A DNA stretch of 58,086 nt. It comes from Clostridiales bacterium UBA3758 (lineage in GTDB: Bacteria > Bacillota > Clostridia > Oscillospirales > Oscillospiraceae). Positions 40,068-50,475 of this stretch are shown one piece after another; the stretch's first letter is position 1; each line of letters starts with the position of its first letter. The notes under the pieces are model-generated. The model worked only from the letters and a program-made list of their open reading frames with translations. It was not told where the DNA came from and searched no databases. The stretch spans positions 1 to 58,086 of the forward strand of contig DFGE01000008.1 of assembly GCA_002371675.1 (NCBI GenBank). Direction: 5' to 3'. Position numbers and translations under genes: made by a program.

Positions 40068-40511
40068 TTACAGCTCCTTCGTATCCAGTATGATGGTGAC
40101 AGGCCCGTCGTTCACGGAACTGACGAGCATTTCCGCGGCGAATATGCCGGTCTCCACATGAAAGCCGCGCGCGCGGCATTCCGCCAGCACCAGCTCGTAG
40201 AGCGGGACGGCCTTCTCGGGCCGCGCCGCATGAGAGAAGCCGGGGCGGCGGGAGTGACAGTCGGCAAAAAGAGTGAACTGGCTCACGATCAAAAGCTCCG
40301 CGCCGGCGTCCTTCGGGTTGACGTTCATTTTGCCCGCCTCGTCCTCGAAGATGCGAAGGCCGCAGATCTTGTCGGCAATCTTCCTGGCCTCGGCCTCACC
40401 GTCGTCCTCGTGGACGCCTAGCAGTACGAGAAAGCCGCTGCCGATCCGGCCATTGATCCTGCCCTCAATCTCGACCGAGGCGGATTTGACACGTGTGACG
40501 ACAGCTCTCAT
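40068..40511 (-). CDS. dtd: D-aminoacyl-tRNA deacylase
   Basis: A 147-aa DTD enzyme with SQFTLFAD and C-terminal 'VNDGPVTIILDT' (family: NxGPVT). It removes D-amino acids, and glycine from tRNA-Ala, from mischarged tRNAs. Its start overlaps the rel stop (ATGA), the usual Firmicute order. Confidence 0.95.
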   Translation of the reverse strand: MRAVVTRVKSASVEIEGRINGRIGSGFLVLLGVHEDDGEAEARKIADKICGLRIFEDEAGKMNVNPKDAGAELLIVSQFTLFADCHSRRPGFSHAARPEKAVPLYELVLAECRARGFHVETGIFAAEMLVSSVNDGPVTIILDTKEL

Positions 40512-42754
40512 TCCTTCGAGCCTCCGTTTCGCTTGACCTCCGCTACCCCGCGGATCGCGGAGAGGCGGTTCATGATGCCGCGCAGCTCCTCAAGATTCTT
40601 GACCTCGAGCCCCACGACGGTCATGGCCATGCCGCCGATCTCGCGCGCCGAGAGGGTGCGCACCTTGGCGTTGAGGGAATTGAGCACCCCGGCAATGTCC
40701 ATGACGAGGCCGGAGCGGTCCTTCGAGTAGATGGAGATGGTGGTGACATAGGTATCCAGGATCTCCCGCGCCCAGGCGACATGGATCCAGCGCCCCTCGT
40801 TCTCAGGCTCGTGGCTGCGCTGAGCGTAGTTCCGGCAGTCCTTGCGGTGGATGGAGACGCCCTGGCCGCGCGTGATGAAACCGATGATGTCGTCTCCCGG
40901 CACAGGCGTGCAGCAGCGGGAAAACTTGACGAGGCAGTTGTCCAGTCCCTGGACCAGGATGCCGTGGATGGCCTTGACCTCTTTTTTCGCGCGCTCGTCA
41001 CGCCGCTCGGCAGCGGCGTTGACCTTGTCGAGCACGGATTTCTTCTCGGCATTGACGCTCTTGAGCTGGTCGCGCAGACGGTTGGCCACGCGAACCGCGG
41101 TGACGCCGCCGTAGCCCACGGCGGCGAACATGTCGTCCTCCGTGGCGTAGGACAGGCGCTTGAGCGTATCGCCCATCACGACTTCCTCGGACACCTCCTC
41201 AAGGGAGAGCCCGTTGTGGCGCAGCTCCTCCTCGACCATCTCGCGCCCGCGCACGATGTTCTCTTCCCGCCGCTCCTTCTTGTACCACTGCTTGATCTTG
41301 GTACGGGCGGAGCCGCTCTTGACGATGGTCAGCCAGTCGCGGCTGGGGCCGGGCGCGGATTTGGAGGTGCGGATCTCCACAATGTCGCCGTTCTGCAGCA
41401 CATAGTCAAAGGTGACGATGCGGCCGTTGACCTTCGCGCCGACCATATGATTGCCGACGTCGGAGTGGATGCTGTAGGCAAAGTCAATGGGCGTCGCGCC
41501 CACGGGGAGGTTGATGACGTCGCCCTTGGGGGAGAAGACGAAGACCTCGTCGGCAAACATGTCGATCTTCAGGTCGTGGAAGAAGTCCTGCGCGTCGGAC
41601 TCCTGCTGGCTCTCCAGCAGGCGGCGAACCCAGGCGAATTTCTCCTCGTCGCCCTCGCGCACGACGCCGCTGCCGCCGCCCATCTTGTATTTCCAGTGCG
41701 CCGCGATGCCGTATTCGGCAGTGTGGTGCATGTCCCAGGTGCGGATCTGCACCTCGAAGGGGATGCCCTCCGTGCCGATGACGGTGGTGTGCAGGCTCTG
41801 GTACATGTTGGGCTTGGGCGTGGAGATATAATCCTTGAAGCGCCCGGGGACGGGCTTGAACATGTCGTGTATTATGCCCAGGACATTGTAACAGTCGGGA
41901 ATGGTGTCGACGATCACGCGGAAGGCGCAGAGATCGAAGATGCCCTCCATGTCGAGCTTCTGGGCGTACATTTTGCGGTATATGCTGTAGACGTGCTTGA
42001 TGCGGCAGAAGATGGAGGCGTCGATCTTCTCCGCTGCGAGGCGGGTCTGGATCTTCTCCTCAACGGTGCTCATGAAGGCCTCAAGGGTGGGCATGCGGTC
42101 GTTGAGATACTGGGTGATCTCCCGGTAGCCCTGCGGATCGAGGTACTGCAGCGAGAGATCCTCGAGCTCCCATTTGGCGCGCTGCATGCCGAGGCGGTGC
42201 GCGATGGGCGCGTAGATCTCCATCGTCTCCAGCGACTTGGTGCGCTGCTTCTCTGGCGACTGATAGGCCATCGTGCGCATGTTGTGCGTGCGGTCGGCGA
42301 TCTTGATGAGGATGACGCGGATGTCCTTGGCCATGGCCATGAGCATCTTGCGCAGGTTCTCCATCTGCTCGTCTTCCTTGCTGGTGTACTGCACGCGCGT
42401 CAGCTTGGTGACGCCCTCCACGATGTCCGCGACGGGGGTGCCGAATTTCTTGGCGATATCGTCATGCGTGAGGGCAGTGTCCTCGATCACGTCGTGCAGC
42501 AGCGCCGCCACGATGGAGTCCTCGTCCAGACCCATGTCCACCGAAATATCGGCCGCGGCGACACAGTGAGTCACATAGGGGGAGCCGTCGCGCCGCTTCT
42601 GCCCCTCGTGAGCGGACTTGGCCATCTCGTAGGCTGCGCGGATGCGCTCCAGATCCATCTGGTGCCCGCTGCCGGTGATCTTGGCAACCAGCGCCGCAAA
42701 CATCTCGTCGGGGTCGAGCAGTTTGTGTTCGGTTTTCGGGCTTTCTTCGTTCAT
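40508..42754 (-). CDS. rel: bifunctional (p)ppGpp synthetase/hydrolase, RelA/SpoT family
   Basis: A 748-aa long RSH. Domains: HD hydrolase (with 'ALLHDVIEDT'), synthetase with 'RIKHVYSIYRKM', TGS ('VFSPKGDVINLPVGATPIDFAY'), a conserved-Cys/helical region ('LVKFSRCCTPVPGDDIIGF') and C-terminal ACT. Both active sites look intact. It makes and degrades the alarmone under amino-acid starvation. Start ATG 42754 follows AGGAG; the in-frame extension upstream lacks a site. A short CCCGCC/GGCGGG hairpin (42770-42785) lies just before the ribosome site. Confidence 0.95.
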   Translation of the reverse strand: MNEESPKTEHKLLDPDEMFAALVAKITGSGHQMDLERIRAAYEMAKSAHEGQKRRDGSPYVTHCVAAADISVDMGLDEDSIVAALLHDVIEDTALTHDDIAKKFGTPVADIVEGVTKLTRVQYTSKEDEQMENLRKMLMAMAKDIRVILIKIADRTHNMRTMAYQSPEKQRTKSLETMEIYAPIAHRLGMQRAKWELEDLSLQYLDPQGYREITQYLNDRMPTLEAFMSTVEEKIQTRLAAEKIDASIFCRIKHVYSIYRKMYAQKLDMEGIFDLCAFRVIVDTIPDCYNVLGIIHDMFKPVPGRFKDYISTPKPNMYQSLHTTVIGTEGIPFEVQIRTWDMHHTAEYGIAAHWKYKMGGGSGVVREGDEEKFAWVRRLLESQQESDAQDFFHDLKIDMFADEVFVFSPKGDVINLPVGATPIDFAYSIHSDVGNHMVGAKVNGRIVTFDYVLQNGDIVEIRTSKSAPGPSRDWLTIVKSGSARTKIKQWYKKERREENIVRGREMVEEELRHNGLSLEEVSEEVVMGDTLKRLSYATEDDMFAAVGYGGVTAVRVANRLRDQLKSVNAEKKSVLDKVNAAAERRDERAKKEVKAIHGILVQGLDNCLVKFSRCCTPVPGDDIIGFITRGQGVSIHRKDCRNYAQRSHEPENEGRWIHVAWAREILDTYVTTISIYSKDRSGLVMDIAGVLNSLNAKVRTLSAREIGGMAMTVVGLEVKNLEELRGIMNRLSAIRGVAEVKRNGGSKE

Positions 42755-42839
42755 TGTCTTCTCCTGGCTCCCGCCGGACGGCGGGATCGGCATATAGGAT
42801 AGGGGACGAATCCCCGGAAAAGCTCGCAGGCAGAGCTGT

Positions 42840-44843
42840 TTACGGCTTCGGCTCCAGCGCGCGCATGACGGTCGTGCCGGGCAGATCCACCTTGCCCTCC
42901 ACCTGCGCGCGGTGCGCGCCGCACAGGGAACCGTCGCTGCTCTCGAGCAGCCCGCTCTCGAGCATCGCGGCCAGGCAGATCGCGTAGCACTCCTCAGACA
43001 TGCCGGGCGGGCAGGCGTCGAGGATCGCGGAAGAATCGCTGCCGAGGCAGAGACTGCCCTCGCTGCGCCACAGACGTGCGAAATCCGCCCGCTGCGGCCG
43101 GTAGGCTCCGGCTACACCCAGTGCAGCGCGGTCTGCCGTGAGCAGCTGCGAGGCGAGCTCCCGCCCGCTGTGCACCCGCACGGCGCAGACCATCATCTGC
43201 ACCGAAACGCGGCCGCGGAATTCGTTGATCTGCGGCGTGAAGGCCACATCGACCCTGCGCGCCCCGGCGAGGCCGAGCTCGTTTACCGTGTGGCCGAAAA
43301 ATATGCCGTCGATGAGCTTGCCGCCGCAGCGCACGCGCAGCTTGAGATGTTTGCCGTTGCCGACGTCCACCGCCTGCTCGAGCTCCACGTCGCTCAGGCA
43401 GAGAATGGGCCGCGGATTGCCGGAGCCGTATGGTTCGAGCAGCTCCAGCTCCCGCACGTTCTCCACGCTCAGCAGCTCCGGGTCGCGGATCAGCAGCTCG
43501 CAGCTCACTTCCGGCTGCGGCTCGGGCCGGTTCTTTCGGAAATACGCCGCAAGCGCGCGGCGAAAATCTTCTATCTTGTCGCGGCGGATGGTGAGGCCGG
43601 CGGCGAGCGCGTGCCCGCCGAAGCCAAGCAGATGCTCCGAGCAGGCGGAGAGAGCTTCAAAGAGGTTGAAGCCGTCGTAACTGCGGCAGGAGCCCTTGCC
43701 CTTGTCGCCGTTGAGGTAGATCATGACCGTGGGCAGGCAGTATTTCTCACTCAGACGCGAGGCGGCAATGCCGATTACGCCCTGGTGCCAGTTCTCGTCC
43801 GCAAGGACGATCGGCTCCTCCGGGGGCTGCTCGCCCAGACGCAGCTGCGCGTCGGCCATGATCTCGTTTTCGATCTTCTGCCGCTCGGCATTGAGCTCGT
43901 AGAGCGCGTCCGCCAGCGGAGCCGCCTCGGCGACCGAGCGGCACATGAGCAGCTCCGCCGCCTGAGTGGCCTGACTGAGACGTCCGGAGGCGTTGAGCCG
44001 CGGCGCGATGCCGAAGCCGATCGTCCCGACGTTGACCTTGCCCGGCTCCACGCCGATGCGCTGCAGCATCGCGGCGAAGCCCGGGCGCGGGTTCGTATTG
44101 AGCTTTTTGAGGCCGCGGCGCACGAGCAGGCGGTTTTCGTCCGTCAGCGGCATCACGTCCGCCACCGTGCCGACGGCGGCGAGATCCGCATAGCGCTCGA
44201 GGATAACGGCGGCGTCGCCCTCCACGGCGCAGGCGAGCTTGAGCGCCACGCCGACCCCCGCGAGCTCATCGTTCGGGTAGCGGTTGCCCGGCTGCTTGCA
44301 GTCGATCACCGCGACGGCCTCGGGCAGTGCGCCTTCCTTGCACTCGTGGTGATCGGTGATGATGACCTCCATCCCGAGCTCACGCGCGTAACTCGCCTCG
44401 GAGACGGCGGTGATCCCGCAGTCCACGGTAATGACAAGCTGCACGCCCTGTGCCTTGAGCGTCTCCATTGCGCCGCAGTTGAGGCCGTAGCCCTCCTCGC
44501 TGCGGTCGGGGATATAGGGGATGCAGCACAGGCCGCGCCAGCGCAGATAGTCCGTTAGCAGGCAGGTGGAGGTGATGCCGTCCACATCGTAGTCGCCGTA
44601 GATCGCGAGCTTCTCCCTCCTGCGGATCGCCTCGCGGATACGCGCGACAGCCTTCGCCATGCCCTGCATCTCAAGGGGATCGTGCAGCGCTGCGGGGTCA
44701 TCTGTAAACAGTGCGTGCGCCTCCTCGGCAGTCTTCACCCCGCGCAGCGCAAGGATCGAGCTGAGCAGCGGCCCGTATCCCGCTCCGGCGAGAGCGGCAG
44801 GGATCTCCGTTTTCGCAAAGGGGATCTTCCATTCCTTAACCAT
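42840..44843 (-). CDS. recJ: single-stranded-DNA-specific exonuclease RecJ
   Basis: A 667-aa DHH-family nuclease: motif I 'YGDYDVDGITSTCLL', motif II in 'ITVDCGITA', motif III 'TDHHE', and DHHA1 block with 'GFGGHALAAG'. An OB-like segment and a C-terminal extension follow. It degrades ssDNA 5' to 3' in repair and recombination. Its promoter diverges from the XRE-lepA promoter; rel follows after an 85-bp gap. Confidence 0.94.
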   Translation of the reverse strand: MVKEWKIPFAKTEIPAALAGAGYGPLLSSILALRGVKTAEEAHALFTDDPAALHDPLEMQGMAKAVARIREAIRRREKLAIYGDYDVDGITSTCLLTDYLRWRGLCCIPYIPDRSEEGYGLNCGAMETLKAQGVQLVITVDCGITAVSEASYARELGMEVIITDHHECKEGALPEAVAVIDCKQPGNRYPNDELAGVGVALKLACAVEGDAAVILERYADLAAVGTVADVMPLTDENRLLVRRGLKKLNTNPRPGFAAMLQRIGVEPGKVNVGTIGFGIAPRLNASGRLSQATQAAELLMCRSVAEAAPLADALYELNAERQKIENEIMADAQLRLGEQPPEEPIVLADENWHQGVIGIAASRLSEKYCLPTVMIYLNGDKGKGSCRSYDGFNLFEALSACSEHLLGFGGHALAAGLTIRRDKIEDFRRALAAYFRKNRPEPQPEVSCELLIRDPELLSVENVRELELLEPYGSGNPRPILCLSDVELEQAVDVGNGKHLKLRVRCGGKLIDGIFFGHTVNELGLAGARRVDVAFTPQINEFRGRVSVQMMVCAVRVHSGRELASQLLTADRAALGVAGAYRPQRADFARLWRSEGSLCLGSDSSAILDACPPGMSEECYAICLAAMLESGLLESSDGSLCGAHRAQVEGKVDLPGTTVMRALEPKP

Positions 44844-44880
44844 ATGATCTTACCCTGTAATTCTCTTTTTTTATTAATAT

Positions 44881-44909
44881 ATCATACCAAATGCTATCCG
44901 ATAATTCAA
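44881..44909 (-). promoter_or_regulatory. promoter of recJ
   Basis: On the minus strand TTGAAT (44909-44904), 17 bp, TATGAT (44886-44881). Confidence 0.6.
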
Positions 44910-44955
44910 CACTTTCTTTTCTTCTGTGCTTCGGAGACGCAGAAGGGGGATCTCC

Positions 44956-44984
44956 TTGACATCGTGAATACTCCCAGTTATAAT
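44956..44984 (+). promoter_or_regulatory. consensus promoter of the XRE-lepA unit
   Basis: TTGACA (44956-44961), exactly 17 bp, TATAAT (44979-44984): a full consensus. A dyad TATAA-N9-TTATA (44979-44997) overlaps the -10 and start, and could be an operator for the regulator it drives. Confidence 0.85.
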
Positions 44985-45024
44985 ACAGAGCGTTATACGA
45001 TCTCAAGGAAATGAGTGAACAAGT

Positions 45025-45335
45025 ATGGAAAGAAGCTTTCACGAGACCCTCTCGTCCCTGCGCAAGCTGCGTCGGCTCAGCCAGCGGCAGGCGGCTGCGG
45101 ATCTCGGTATCAGTCAGGCGCTTTTGAGCCACTATGAGACCGGCTCGCGCGAGCCGGGACTGGACTTTGTGTGCCGCGCCTGTGATTATTACAACGTGAC
45201 GGCGGACTATATGCTCTGCCGCTCCAATCATCCCGGCGACCTGAGCCTCAGCCAGTCGCGCGCCTTCCTGCGGGAAGTGCGCGGCGCGCTGGATCGGGCG
45301 GAGGCAGCGCTGGACAGTCTGGAGGTGAAGGCTGA

Positions 45336-45339
<4 letters not shown>
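45025..45339 (+). CDS. XRE-family (Cro/CI-type) transcriptional regulator
   Basis: A 104-aa protein. Residues 8-65 form the helix-turn-helix ('LRRLSQRQAAADLGISQALLSHYETGSREP' in pattern), followed by 'CDYYNVTADYMLCR', which is the typical end of the HTH_3 domain, and a C-terminal helix rich in Ala and Glu. It likely autoregulates through the dyad at its promoter. Its stop overlaps the lepA start (ATGA), so the two are translationally coupled. Confidence 0.9.
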
Positions 45340-47141
<1,802 letters not shown>

Positions 47142-47158
47142 AGCCGAAAGAGGCTGAA

Positions 47159-47194
47159 GCCTGCCGGGCAGCCCTTTCGGACTGCCCGGCAGGC
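47159..47194 (+). terminator. hairpin after lepA (first of two)
   Basis: A perfect 13-bp GC-rich stem, GCCTGCCGGGCAG (47159-47171) with CTGCCCGGCAGGC (47182-47194). It has no T-run. Confidence 0.6.
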
Positions 47195-47195
47195 A

Positions 47196-47239
47196 AAGCG
47201 GGACTGTGTCAAAGCGATGCTTTCGGCACGGTCCCGCTT
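47196..47239 (+). terminator. hairpin after lepA (second of two)
   Basis: AAGCGGGAC (47196-47204) pairs with GTCCCGCTT (47231-47239), enclosing GTG/CAC and an inner AAAGC-GAT-GCTTT hairpin. TTA-CCTTAAA follows, so it may end lepA transcription. Confidence 0.55.
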
Positions 47240-47241
47240 AC

Positions 47242-47298
47242 CTTAAACAAAGCTTAAGAGTTTCCCTGCTTTTATCTTAAAGCCCGCTGCGCTACAAT
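47242..47298 (+). promoter_or_regulatory. promoter region of the two-component operon with CTTAA direct repeats
   Basis: Direct repeats CTTAA lie at 47242-47246, 47253-47257 (11 bp apart) and 47276-47280 (23 bp on), all on one DNA face. A -10 TACAAT follows at 47293-47298, with a poor -35. This is the layout of an OmpR-type response-regulator site. Confidence 0.5.
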
Positions 47299-47318
47299 AC
47301 GGCCATGAGGTGACGGAA

Positions 47319-48029
47319 ATGTACAACATACTCATCTGCGACGACCAGAAGGACATCGTCTCGGCGCTCAGAATCTATCTGGAGGCTGAGGGCTACCGGA
47401 CCTTCCCGGCCTGTAACGGCGCTGAAGCACTGGAGGTCTTTGCGCGCGAGGATATCCATCTTGTGCTGCTCGACATCATGATGCCCGTCATGGACGGCAT
47501 CAGCGCGATGGCAAAGCTCCGCGAGCGCTCCAATGTCCCCGTGATCCTCCTGACCGCCAAGGACGAGGACACGGACAAGGTGCTGGGGCTCAACGTCGGC
47601 GCGGACGACTATGTGACCAAGCCCTTCAATCCCGTGGAACTGCTGGCGCGGGTGCGCAGCCAGCTCAGGCGCTATATGCAGCTTGGCGGCGGCAAAGTGC
47701 GCGAGGACGTCCTCACGCTCGGCGGCATCACCCTCGACGACCGCACCAAGGAGGTGCGGCTCGACGGCAATCCCGTCGCGCTCACGCCGCGGGAGTACGA
47801 GATCCTCAAGCTCCTCATGCAGAGCCCCGGCGAGGTCTTCCCGCCGCGAAGCATCTATCGCCGCGTCTGGAACGAGGAGCCCTACGGCGCCGAGAGCACC
47901 GTGGCTGTACATATCCGTCACCTTCGGGAAAAACTGGAGTATAACCCCGCCGAGCCGCGCTGCATCAAGGCGGTCTGGGGACAGGGGTACAAGGCGGAGG
48001 ATCCCTCCGGGAAGGGGAATACGAAATGA
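47319..48029 (+). CDS. OmpR-family response regulator
   Basis: A 236-aa protein. Receiver: Asp52 in 'LVLLDIMMPVMDG', Thr in 'VILLTAKD' and Lys in 'DDYVTKPF'. Winged-helix DNA-binding domain from about 140 ('LTPREYEILKLLMQSPGEVF' in pattern, 'YGAESTVAVHIRHLREKL'). ATG 47319 has GAGG at eight bases and is preferred over an in-frame GTG nine bases upstream. It overlaps the kinase gene (ATGA). Probably binds the CTTAA repeats upstream. Confidence 0.93.
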   Translation: MYNILICDDQKDIVSALRIYLEAEGYRTFPACNGAEALEVFAREDIHLVLLDIMMPVMDGISAMAKLRERSNVPVILLTAKDEDTDKVLGLNVGADDYVTKPFNPVELLARVRSQLRRYMQLGGGKVREDVLTLGGITLDDRTKEVRLDGNPVALTPREYEILKLLMQSPGEVFPPRSIYRRVWNEEPYGAESTVAVHIRHLREKLEYNPAEPRCIKAVWGQGYKAEDPSGKGNTK

Positions 48030-50110
48030 AAAACCTGTACGGCAGCTTTGCTGCCAAATTGATTGCCGTGATCCTGCTGTGTGTGCTGGCGCTGAGTTTC
48101 GTCGGCTGTGTCGCGGCGGGCGTCATGCTCCTTAACTGGAATGCCTACTCAAACTCCCTTGACAGCTTCCGCACGCTTATGGTGGGGAGCCGGGCGGAGC
48201 CCCTGACTCGCTCCTTCGGCTACAGCTATCGCGATTCCGGCGGCACTTCCACGAACAGCGAAGCGAATCTGCGCATCAGCGTGGAGAACGCCGATGGAGA
48301 CGTCCTCTGGAGCGATTACGAGGGCGAGGATACGCTCTGGCAGAGCGCCCTGCGTATCGAGCCGGATTACTCCGTGGAGTACGTGGAGGACAACACAGCC
48401 AGCTATTACACGGTGGACGGCGGCTATGATGTACCCTATGCCGAAGAAGAGGCCTTCGTCACGCCCACGCCGCAGCCTACGCAGCTGCCCAAGCCGCAGC
48501 AGAGCGGCGAGCCTGCGGCGGAGAGCGGCCCTGTCTGGCATGTCCGCGATTACAGCACCGGGGAGCGCTACAGCTTCAGCAGCTCGGAAGCCCTCGAGGA
48601 CTGGGTGGCAAAGCACTCGCTGATCGTCAAGGGCTATGTGCCGCGCGAGATGACCCATGAGGGCAGGCTTTGGCAGGTCCGGGAGCTGTCCGACCTCCTG
48701 TACGGCTGGCGTTATGCGATCCTCTGGGTCGCCGGGCTGAGCTTCCTCGCGGGCCTGCTGATCTTCATCTTCCTCCTTCGCGCCGCCGGGCACCGGAAGG
48801 GCAGCGAGAAGATCGTGCCGAGCTTCGTGGATAAGATCCCCTTTGACGTGTTCACAGTCCTTGTCATCGCAGCCATCGGCGTGTTTCTTACTCCGGTCAT
48901 GGCTGATTTTGACTGGCCCGAGGTGCTTCTGGCCGCGATTCCCTGCTTCCTGCTGATCGGACTGAGCTTTTTGCTGTGGTGCATGAGCTTCGCCGTTCGG
49001 GTGAAGCTGGGCACGCTCTGGAGCGGCTGCCTCCTGGTTCGCATTGTCCGCTGGCTCTGGCGCGGATTTACTGCGCTGATCCGCCTTCTCCCCCTCCTCT
49101 GGAAATGGGTCCTGGGGATCGGCGCGGCAGCGCTTGTCGATCTGCTCTTCCGGCACGGCGCGGTCTTCTCCCATAATCGCACGACCTTCTTCTGGTTCCT
49201 TTTCTGGCTGCTCGCCGGGGCGGCCACCCTCTACGCGGTGCTGGCCTTCCGCCGTCTGCGCACGGGAGCCAGGGAAATCGCAGCGGGCAAGCTGAGCGGC
49301 AAGGTGGAGGAGAAAAACCTGATTCTGGATTTCAAGGATCACGCAAACGACCTCAACCACATCCGCGACGGGCTGAACGCCGCCGTGGAGGAGCGCCTCA
49401 AGTCCGAGCGCTTCCGTACCGAGCTCATCACCAACGTCTCCCATGACATCAAGACGCCCTTGACCTCCATCATCAACTACGTGGATCTCCTGCAGAAGGA
49501 GCAGCCCGAGAGCGAGACGCAGCGGGAGTATCTCGAGGTGCTCGCCCGTCAGGCGGCCAAGCTCAAGAAGCTGACTGAGGATCTCATCGAGGCCTCCAAG
49601 GCCTCCACCGGCGCGCTGCCCGTCTCGCGCGAAAAGCTGGAGCTCGGCGTCCTGCTCGACCAGACGGCAGGGGAGTACGCCGAGAAGCTCAACAGCGCGG
49701 AGCTCACGCCCGTAGTCACGAAGCCTGTCGAGCCGGTCTATGTCCTTGCGGACGGCCGCCAGCTCTGGCGGGTGTTCGACAATCTCATGAACAACGTCGT
49801 CAAATACGCCCTTCCCGGCACGCGCGTGTACATCAGCCTCGCGCACGGGGACGGCAAAGCAAGCGTCACCTTCCGCAACATCTCCCGCGAGGCGCTGAAC
49901 ATCAGCGTCGAGGAGCTGACAGAGCGCTTTGTGCGCGGGGATTCCTCCCGCAGCACGGAGGGCAGCGGCCTCGGCCTGTCCATCGCCATGAGCCTCACCA
50001 AGCTCCAGAACGGCGAAATGACCCTCTCCGTCGACGGCGACCTCTTCAAGGTCACCCTGAGCTTCCCGGAGCTTTCGGACGCCGCCCCGCTCACGATGCC
50101 GCAGACCTAA
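48026..50110 (+). CDS. sensor histidine kinase, polytopic
   Basis: A 694-aa kinase. TM1 at residues 10-37, an extracellular region of about 190 residues with a Pro/Gln/Thr-rich linker (PTPQPTQLPKPQ), TM2 around 230-253, then about five more helices (270-410) before a HAMP-like linker, HisKA with His473 in 'NVSHDIKTPL', and HATPase_c with N box 'FDNLMNNVVKYA' and 'GSGLGLSIAM'. The extra helices between the sensor loop and the kinase are uncommon. Signal unknown. It forms a pair with the response regulator just upstream. Confidence 0.92.
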   Translation: MKNLYGSFAAKLIAVILLCVLALSFVGCVAAGVMLLNWNAYSNSLDSFRTLMVGSRAEPLTRSFGYSYRDSGGTSTNSEANLRISVENADGDVLWSDYEGEDTLWQSALRIEPDYSVEYVEDNTASYYTVDGGYDVPYAEEEAFVTPTPQPTQLPKPQQSGEPAAESGPVWHVRDYSTGERYSFSSSEALEDWVAKHSLIVKGYVPREMTHEGRLWQVRELSDLLYGWRYAILWVAGLSFLAGLLIFIFLLRAAGHRKGSEKIVPSFVDKIPFDVFTVLVIAAIGVFLTPVMADFDWPEVLLAAIPCFLLIGLSFLLWCMSFAVRVKLGTLWSGCLLVRIVRWLWRGFTALIRLLPLLWKWVLGIGAAALVDLLFRHGAVFSHNRTTFFWFLFWLLAGAATLYAVLAFRRLRTGAREIAAGKLSGKVEEKNLILDFKDHANDLNHIRDGLNAAVEERLKSERFRTELITNVSHDIKTPLTSIINYVDLLQKEQPESETQREYLEVLARQAAKLKKLTEDLIEASKASTGALPVSREKLELGVLLDQTAGEYAEKLNSAELTPVVTKPVEPVYVLADGRQLWRVFDNLMNNVVKYALPGTRVYISLAHGDGKASVTFRNISREALNISVEELTERFVRGDSSRSTEGSGLGLSIAMSLTKLQNGEMTLSVDGDLFKVTLSFPELSDAAPLTMPQT

Positions 50111-50147
50111 TGCTGCGCCGGATCGCGGCGAAAGTATGATAAAAAAG

Positions 50148-50182
50148 ACTGCAGCCCGGAACGATGCGTTCCGGGCTGCAGT
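50148..50182 (-). terminator. intrinsic terminator of the tRNA-Gly gene
   Basis: A perfect 16-bp stem (50148-50163 with 50167-50182), loop CAT on the minus strand, followed there by CTTTTTT. It may also end the kinase transcript from the other side. Confidence 0.9.
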
Positions 50183-50185
50183 TTG

Positions 50186-50259
50186 TGGAGCGGATGATGG
50201 GAATCGAACCCACCTTATCGGCTTGGGAAGCCGGCGTTCTACCGATGAACTACATCCGC
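50186..50259 (-). tRNA. tRNA-Gly(CCC)
   Basis: A 74-nt tRNA with encoded CCA. Acceptor GCGGATG pairs with CATCCGC; D arm GTTC..GAAC; anticodon loop TTCCCAA with anticodon CCC; T arm GTGGG-TTCGATT-CCCAT. The anticodon stem has four good pairs and a C-A mismatch at its outer (27-43) pair. It has its own promoter and terminator. Confidence 0.95.
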
Positions 50260-50278
50260 AGCTAAATTAAGTGTTAAC

Positions 50279-50307
50279 AGTATAGCACGCCGGAAGGGAA
50301 ATTTCAA
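50279..50307 (-). promoter_or_regulatory. promoter of tRNA-Gly
   Basis: On the minus strand TTGAAA (50307-50302), 17 bp, TATACT (50284-50279) with TGC immediately before it. About 20 bp before the mature tRNA 5' end. Confidence 0.8.
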
Positions 50308-50388
50308 TCCCCCGGCGGTATCTTTTTTCCTCCTCGTTTCGACGCGCCGGCCCGCCGCTGCGCCGCAGCGTATTTTACAAGAATTTCA

Positions 50389-50417
50389 TTGATTTTTGTC
50401 CCTGCTTACAGTATAGT
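50389..50417 (+). promoter_or_regulatory. promoter of the SPFH/TPM operon
   Basis: TTGATT (50389-50394), 17 bp, TATAGT (50412-50417), about 60 bp ahead of the SPFH gene. Confidence 0.6.
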
Positions 50418-50475
50418 ATGCGGTAGGAGAGTATACCCCCAAGCTTCTTAGAAACGTCTGAAAGGAGAATAAACT

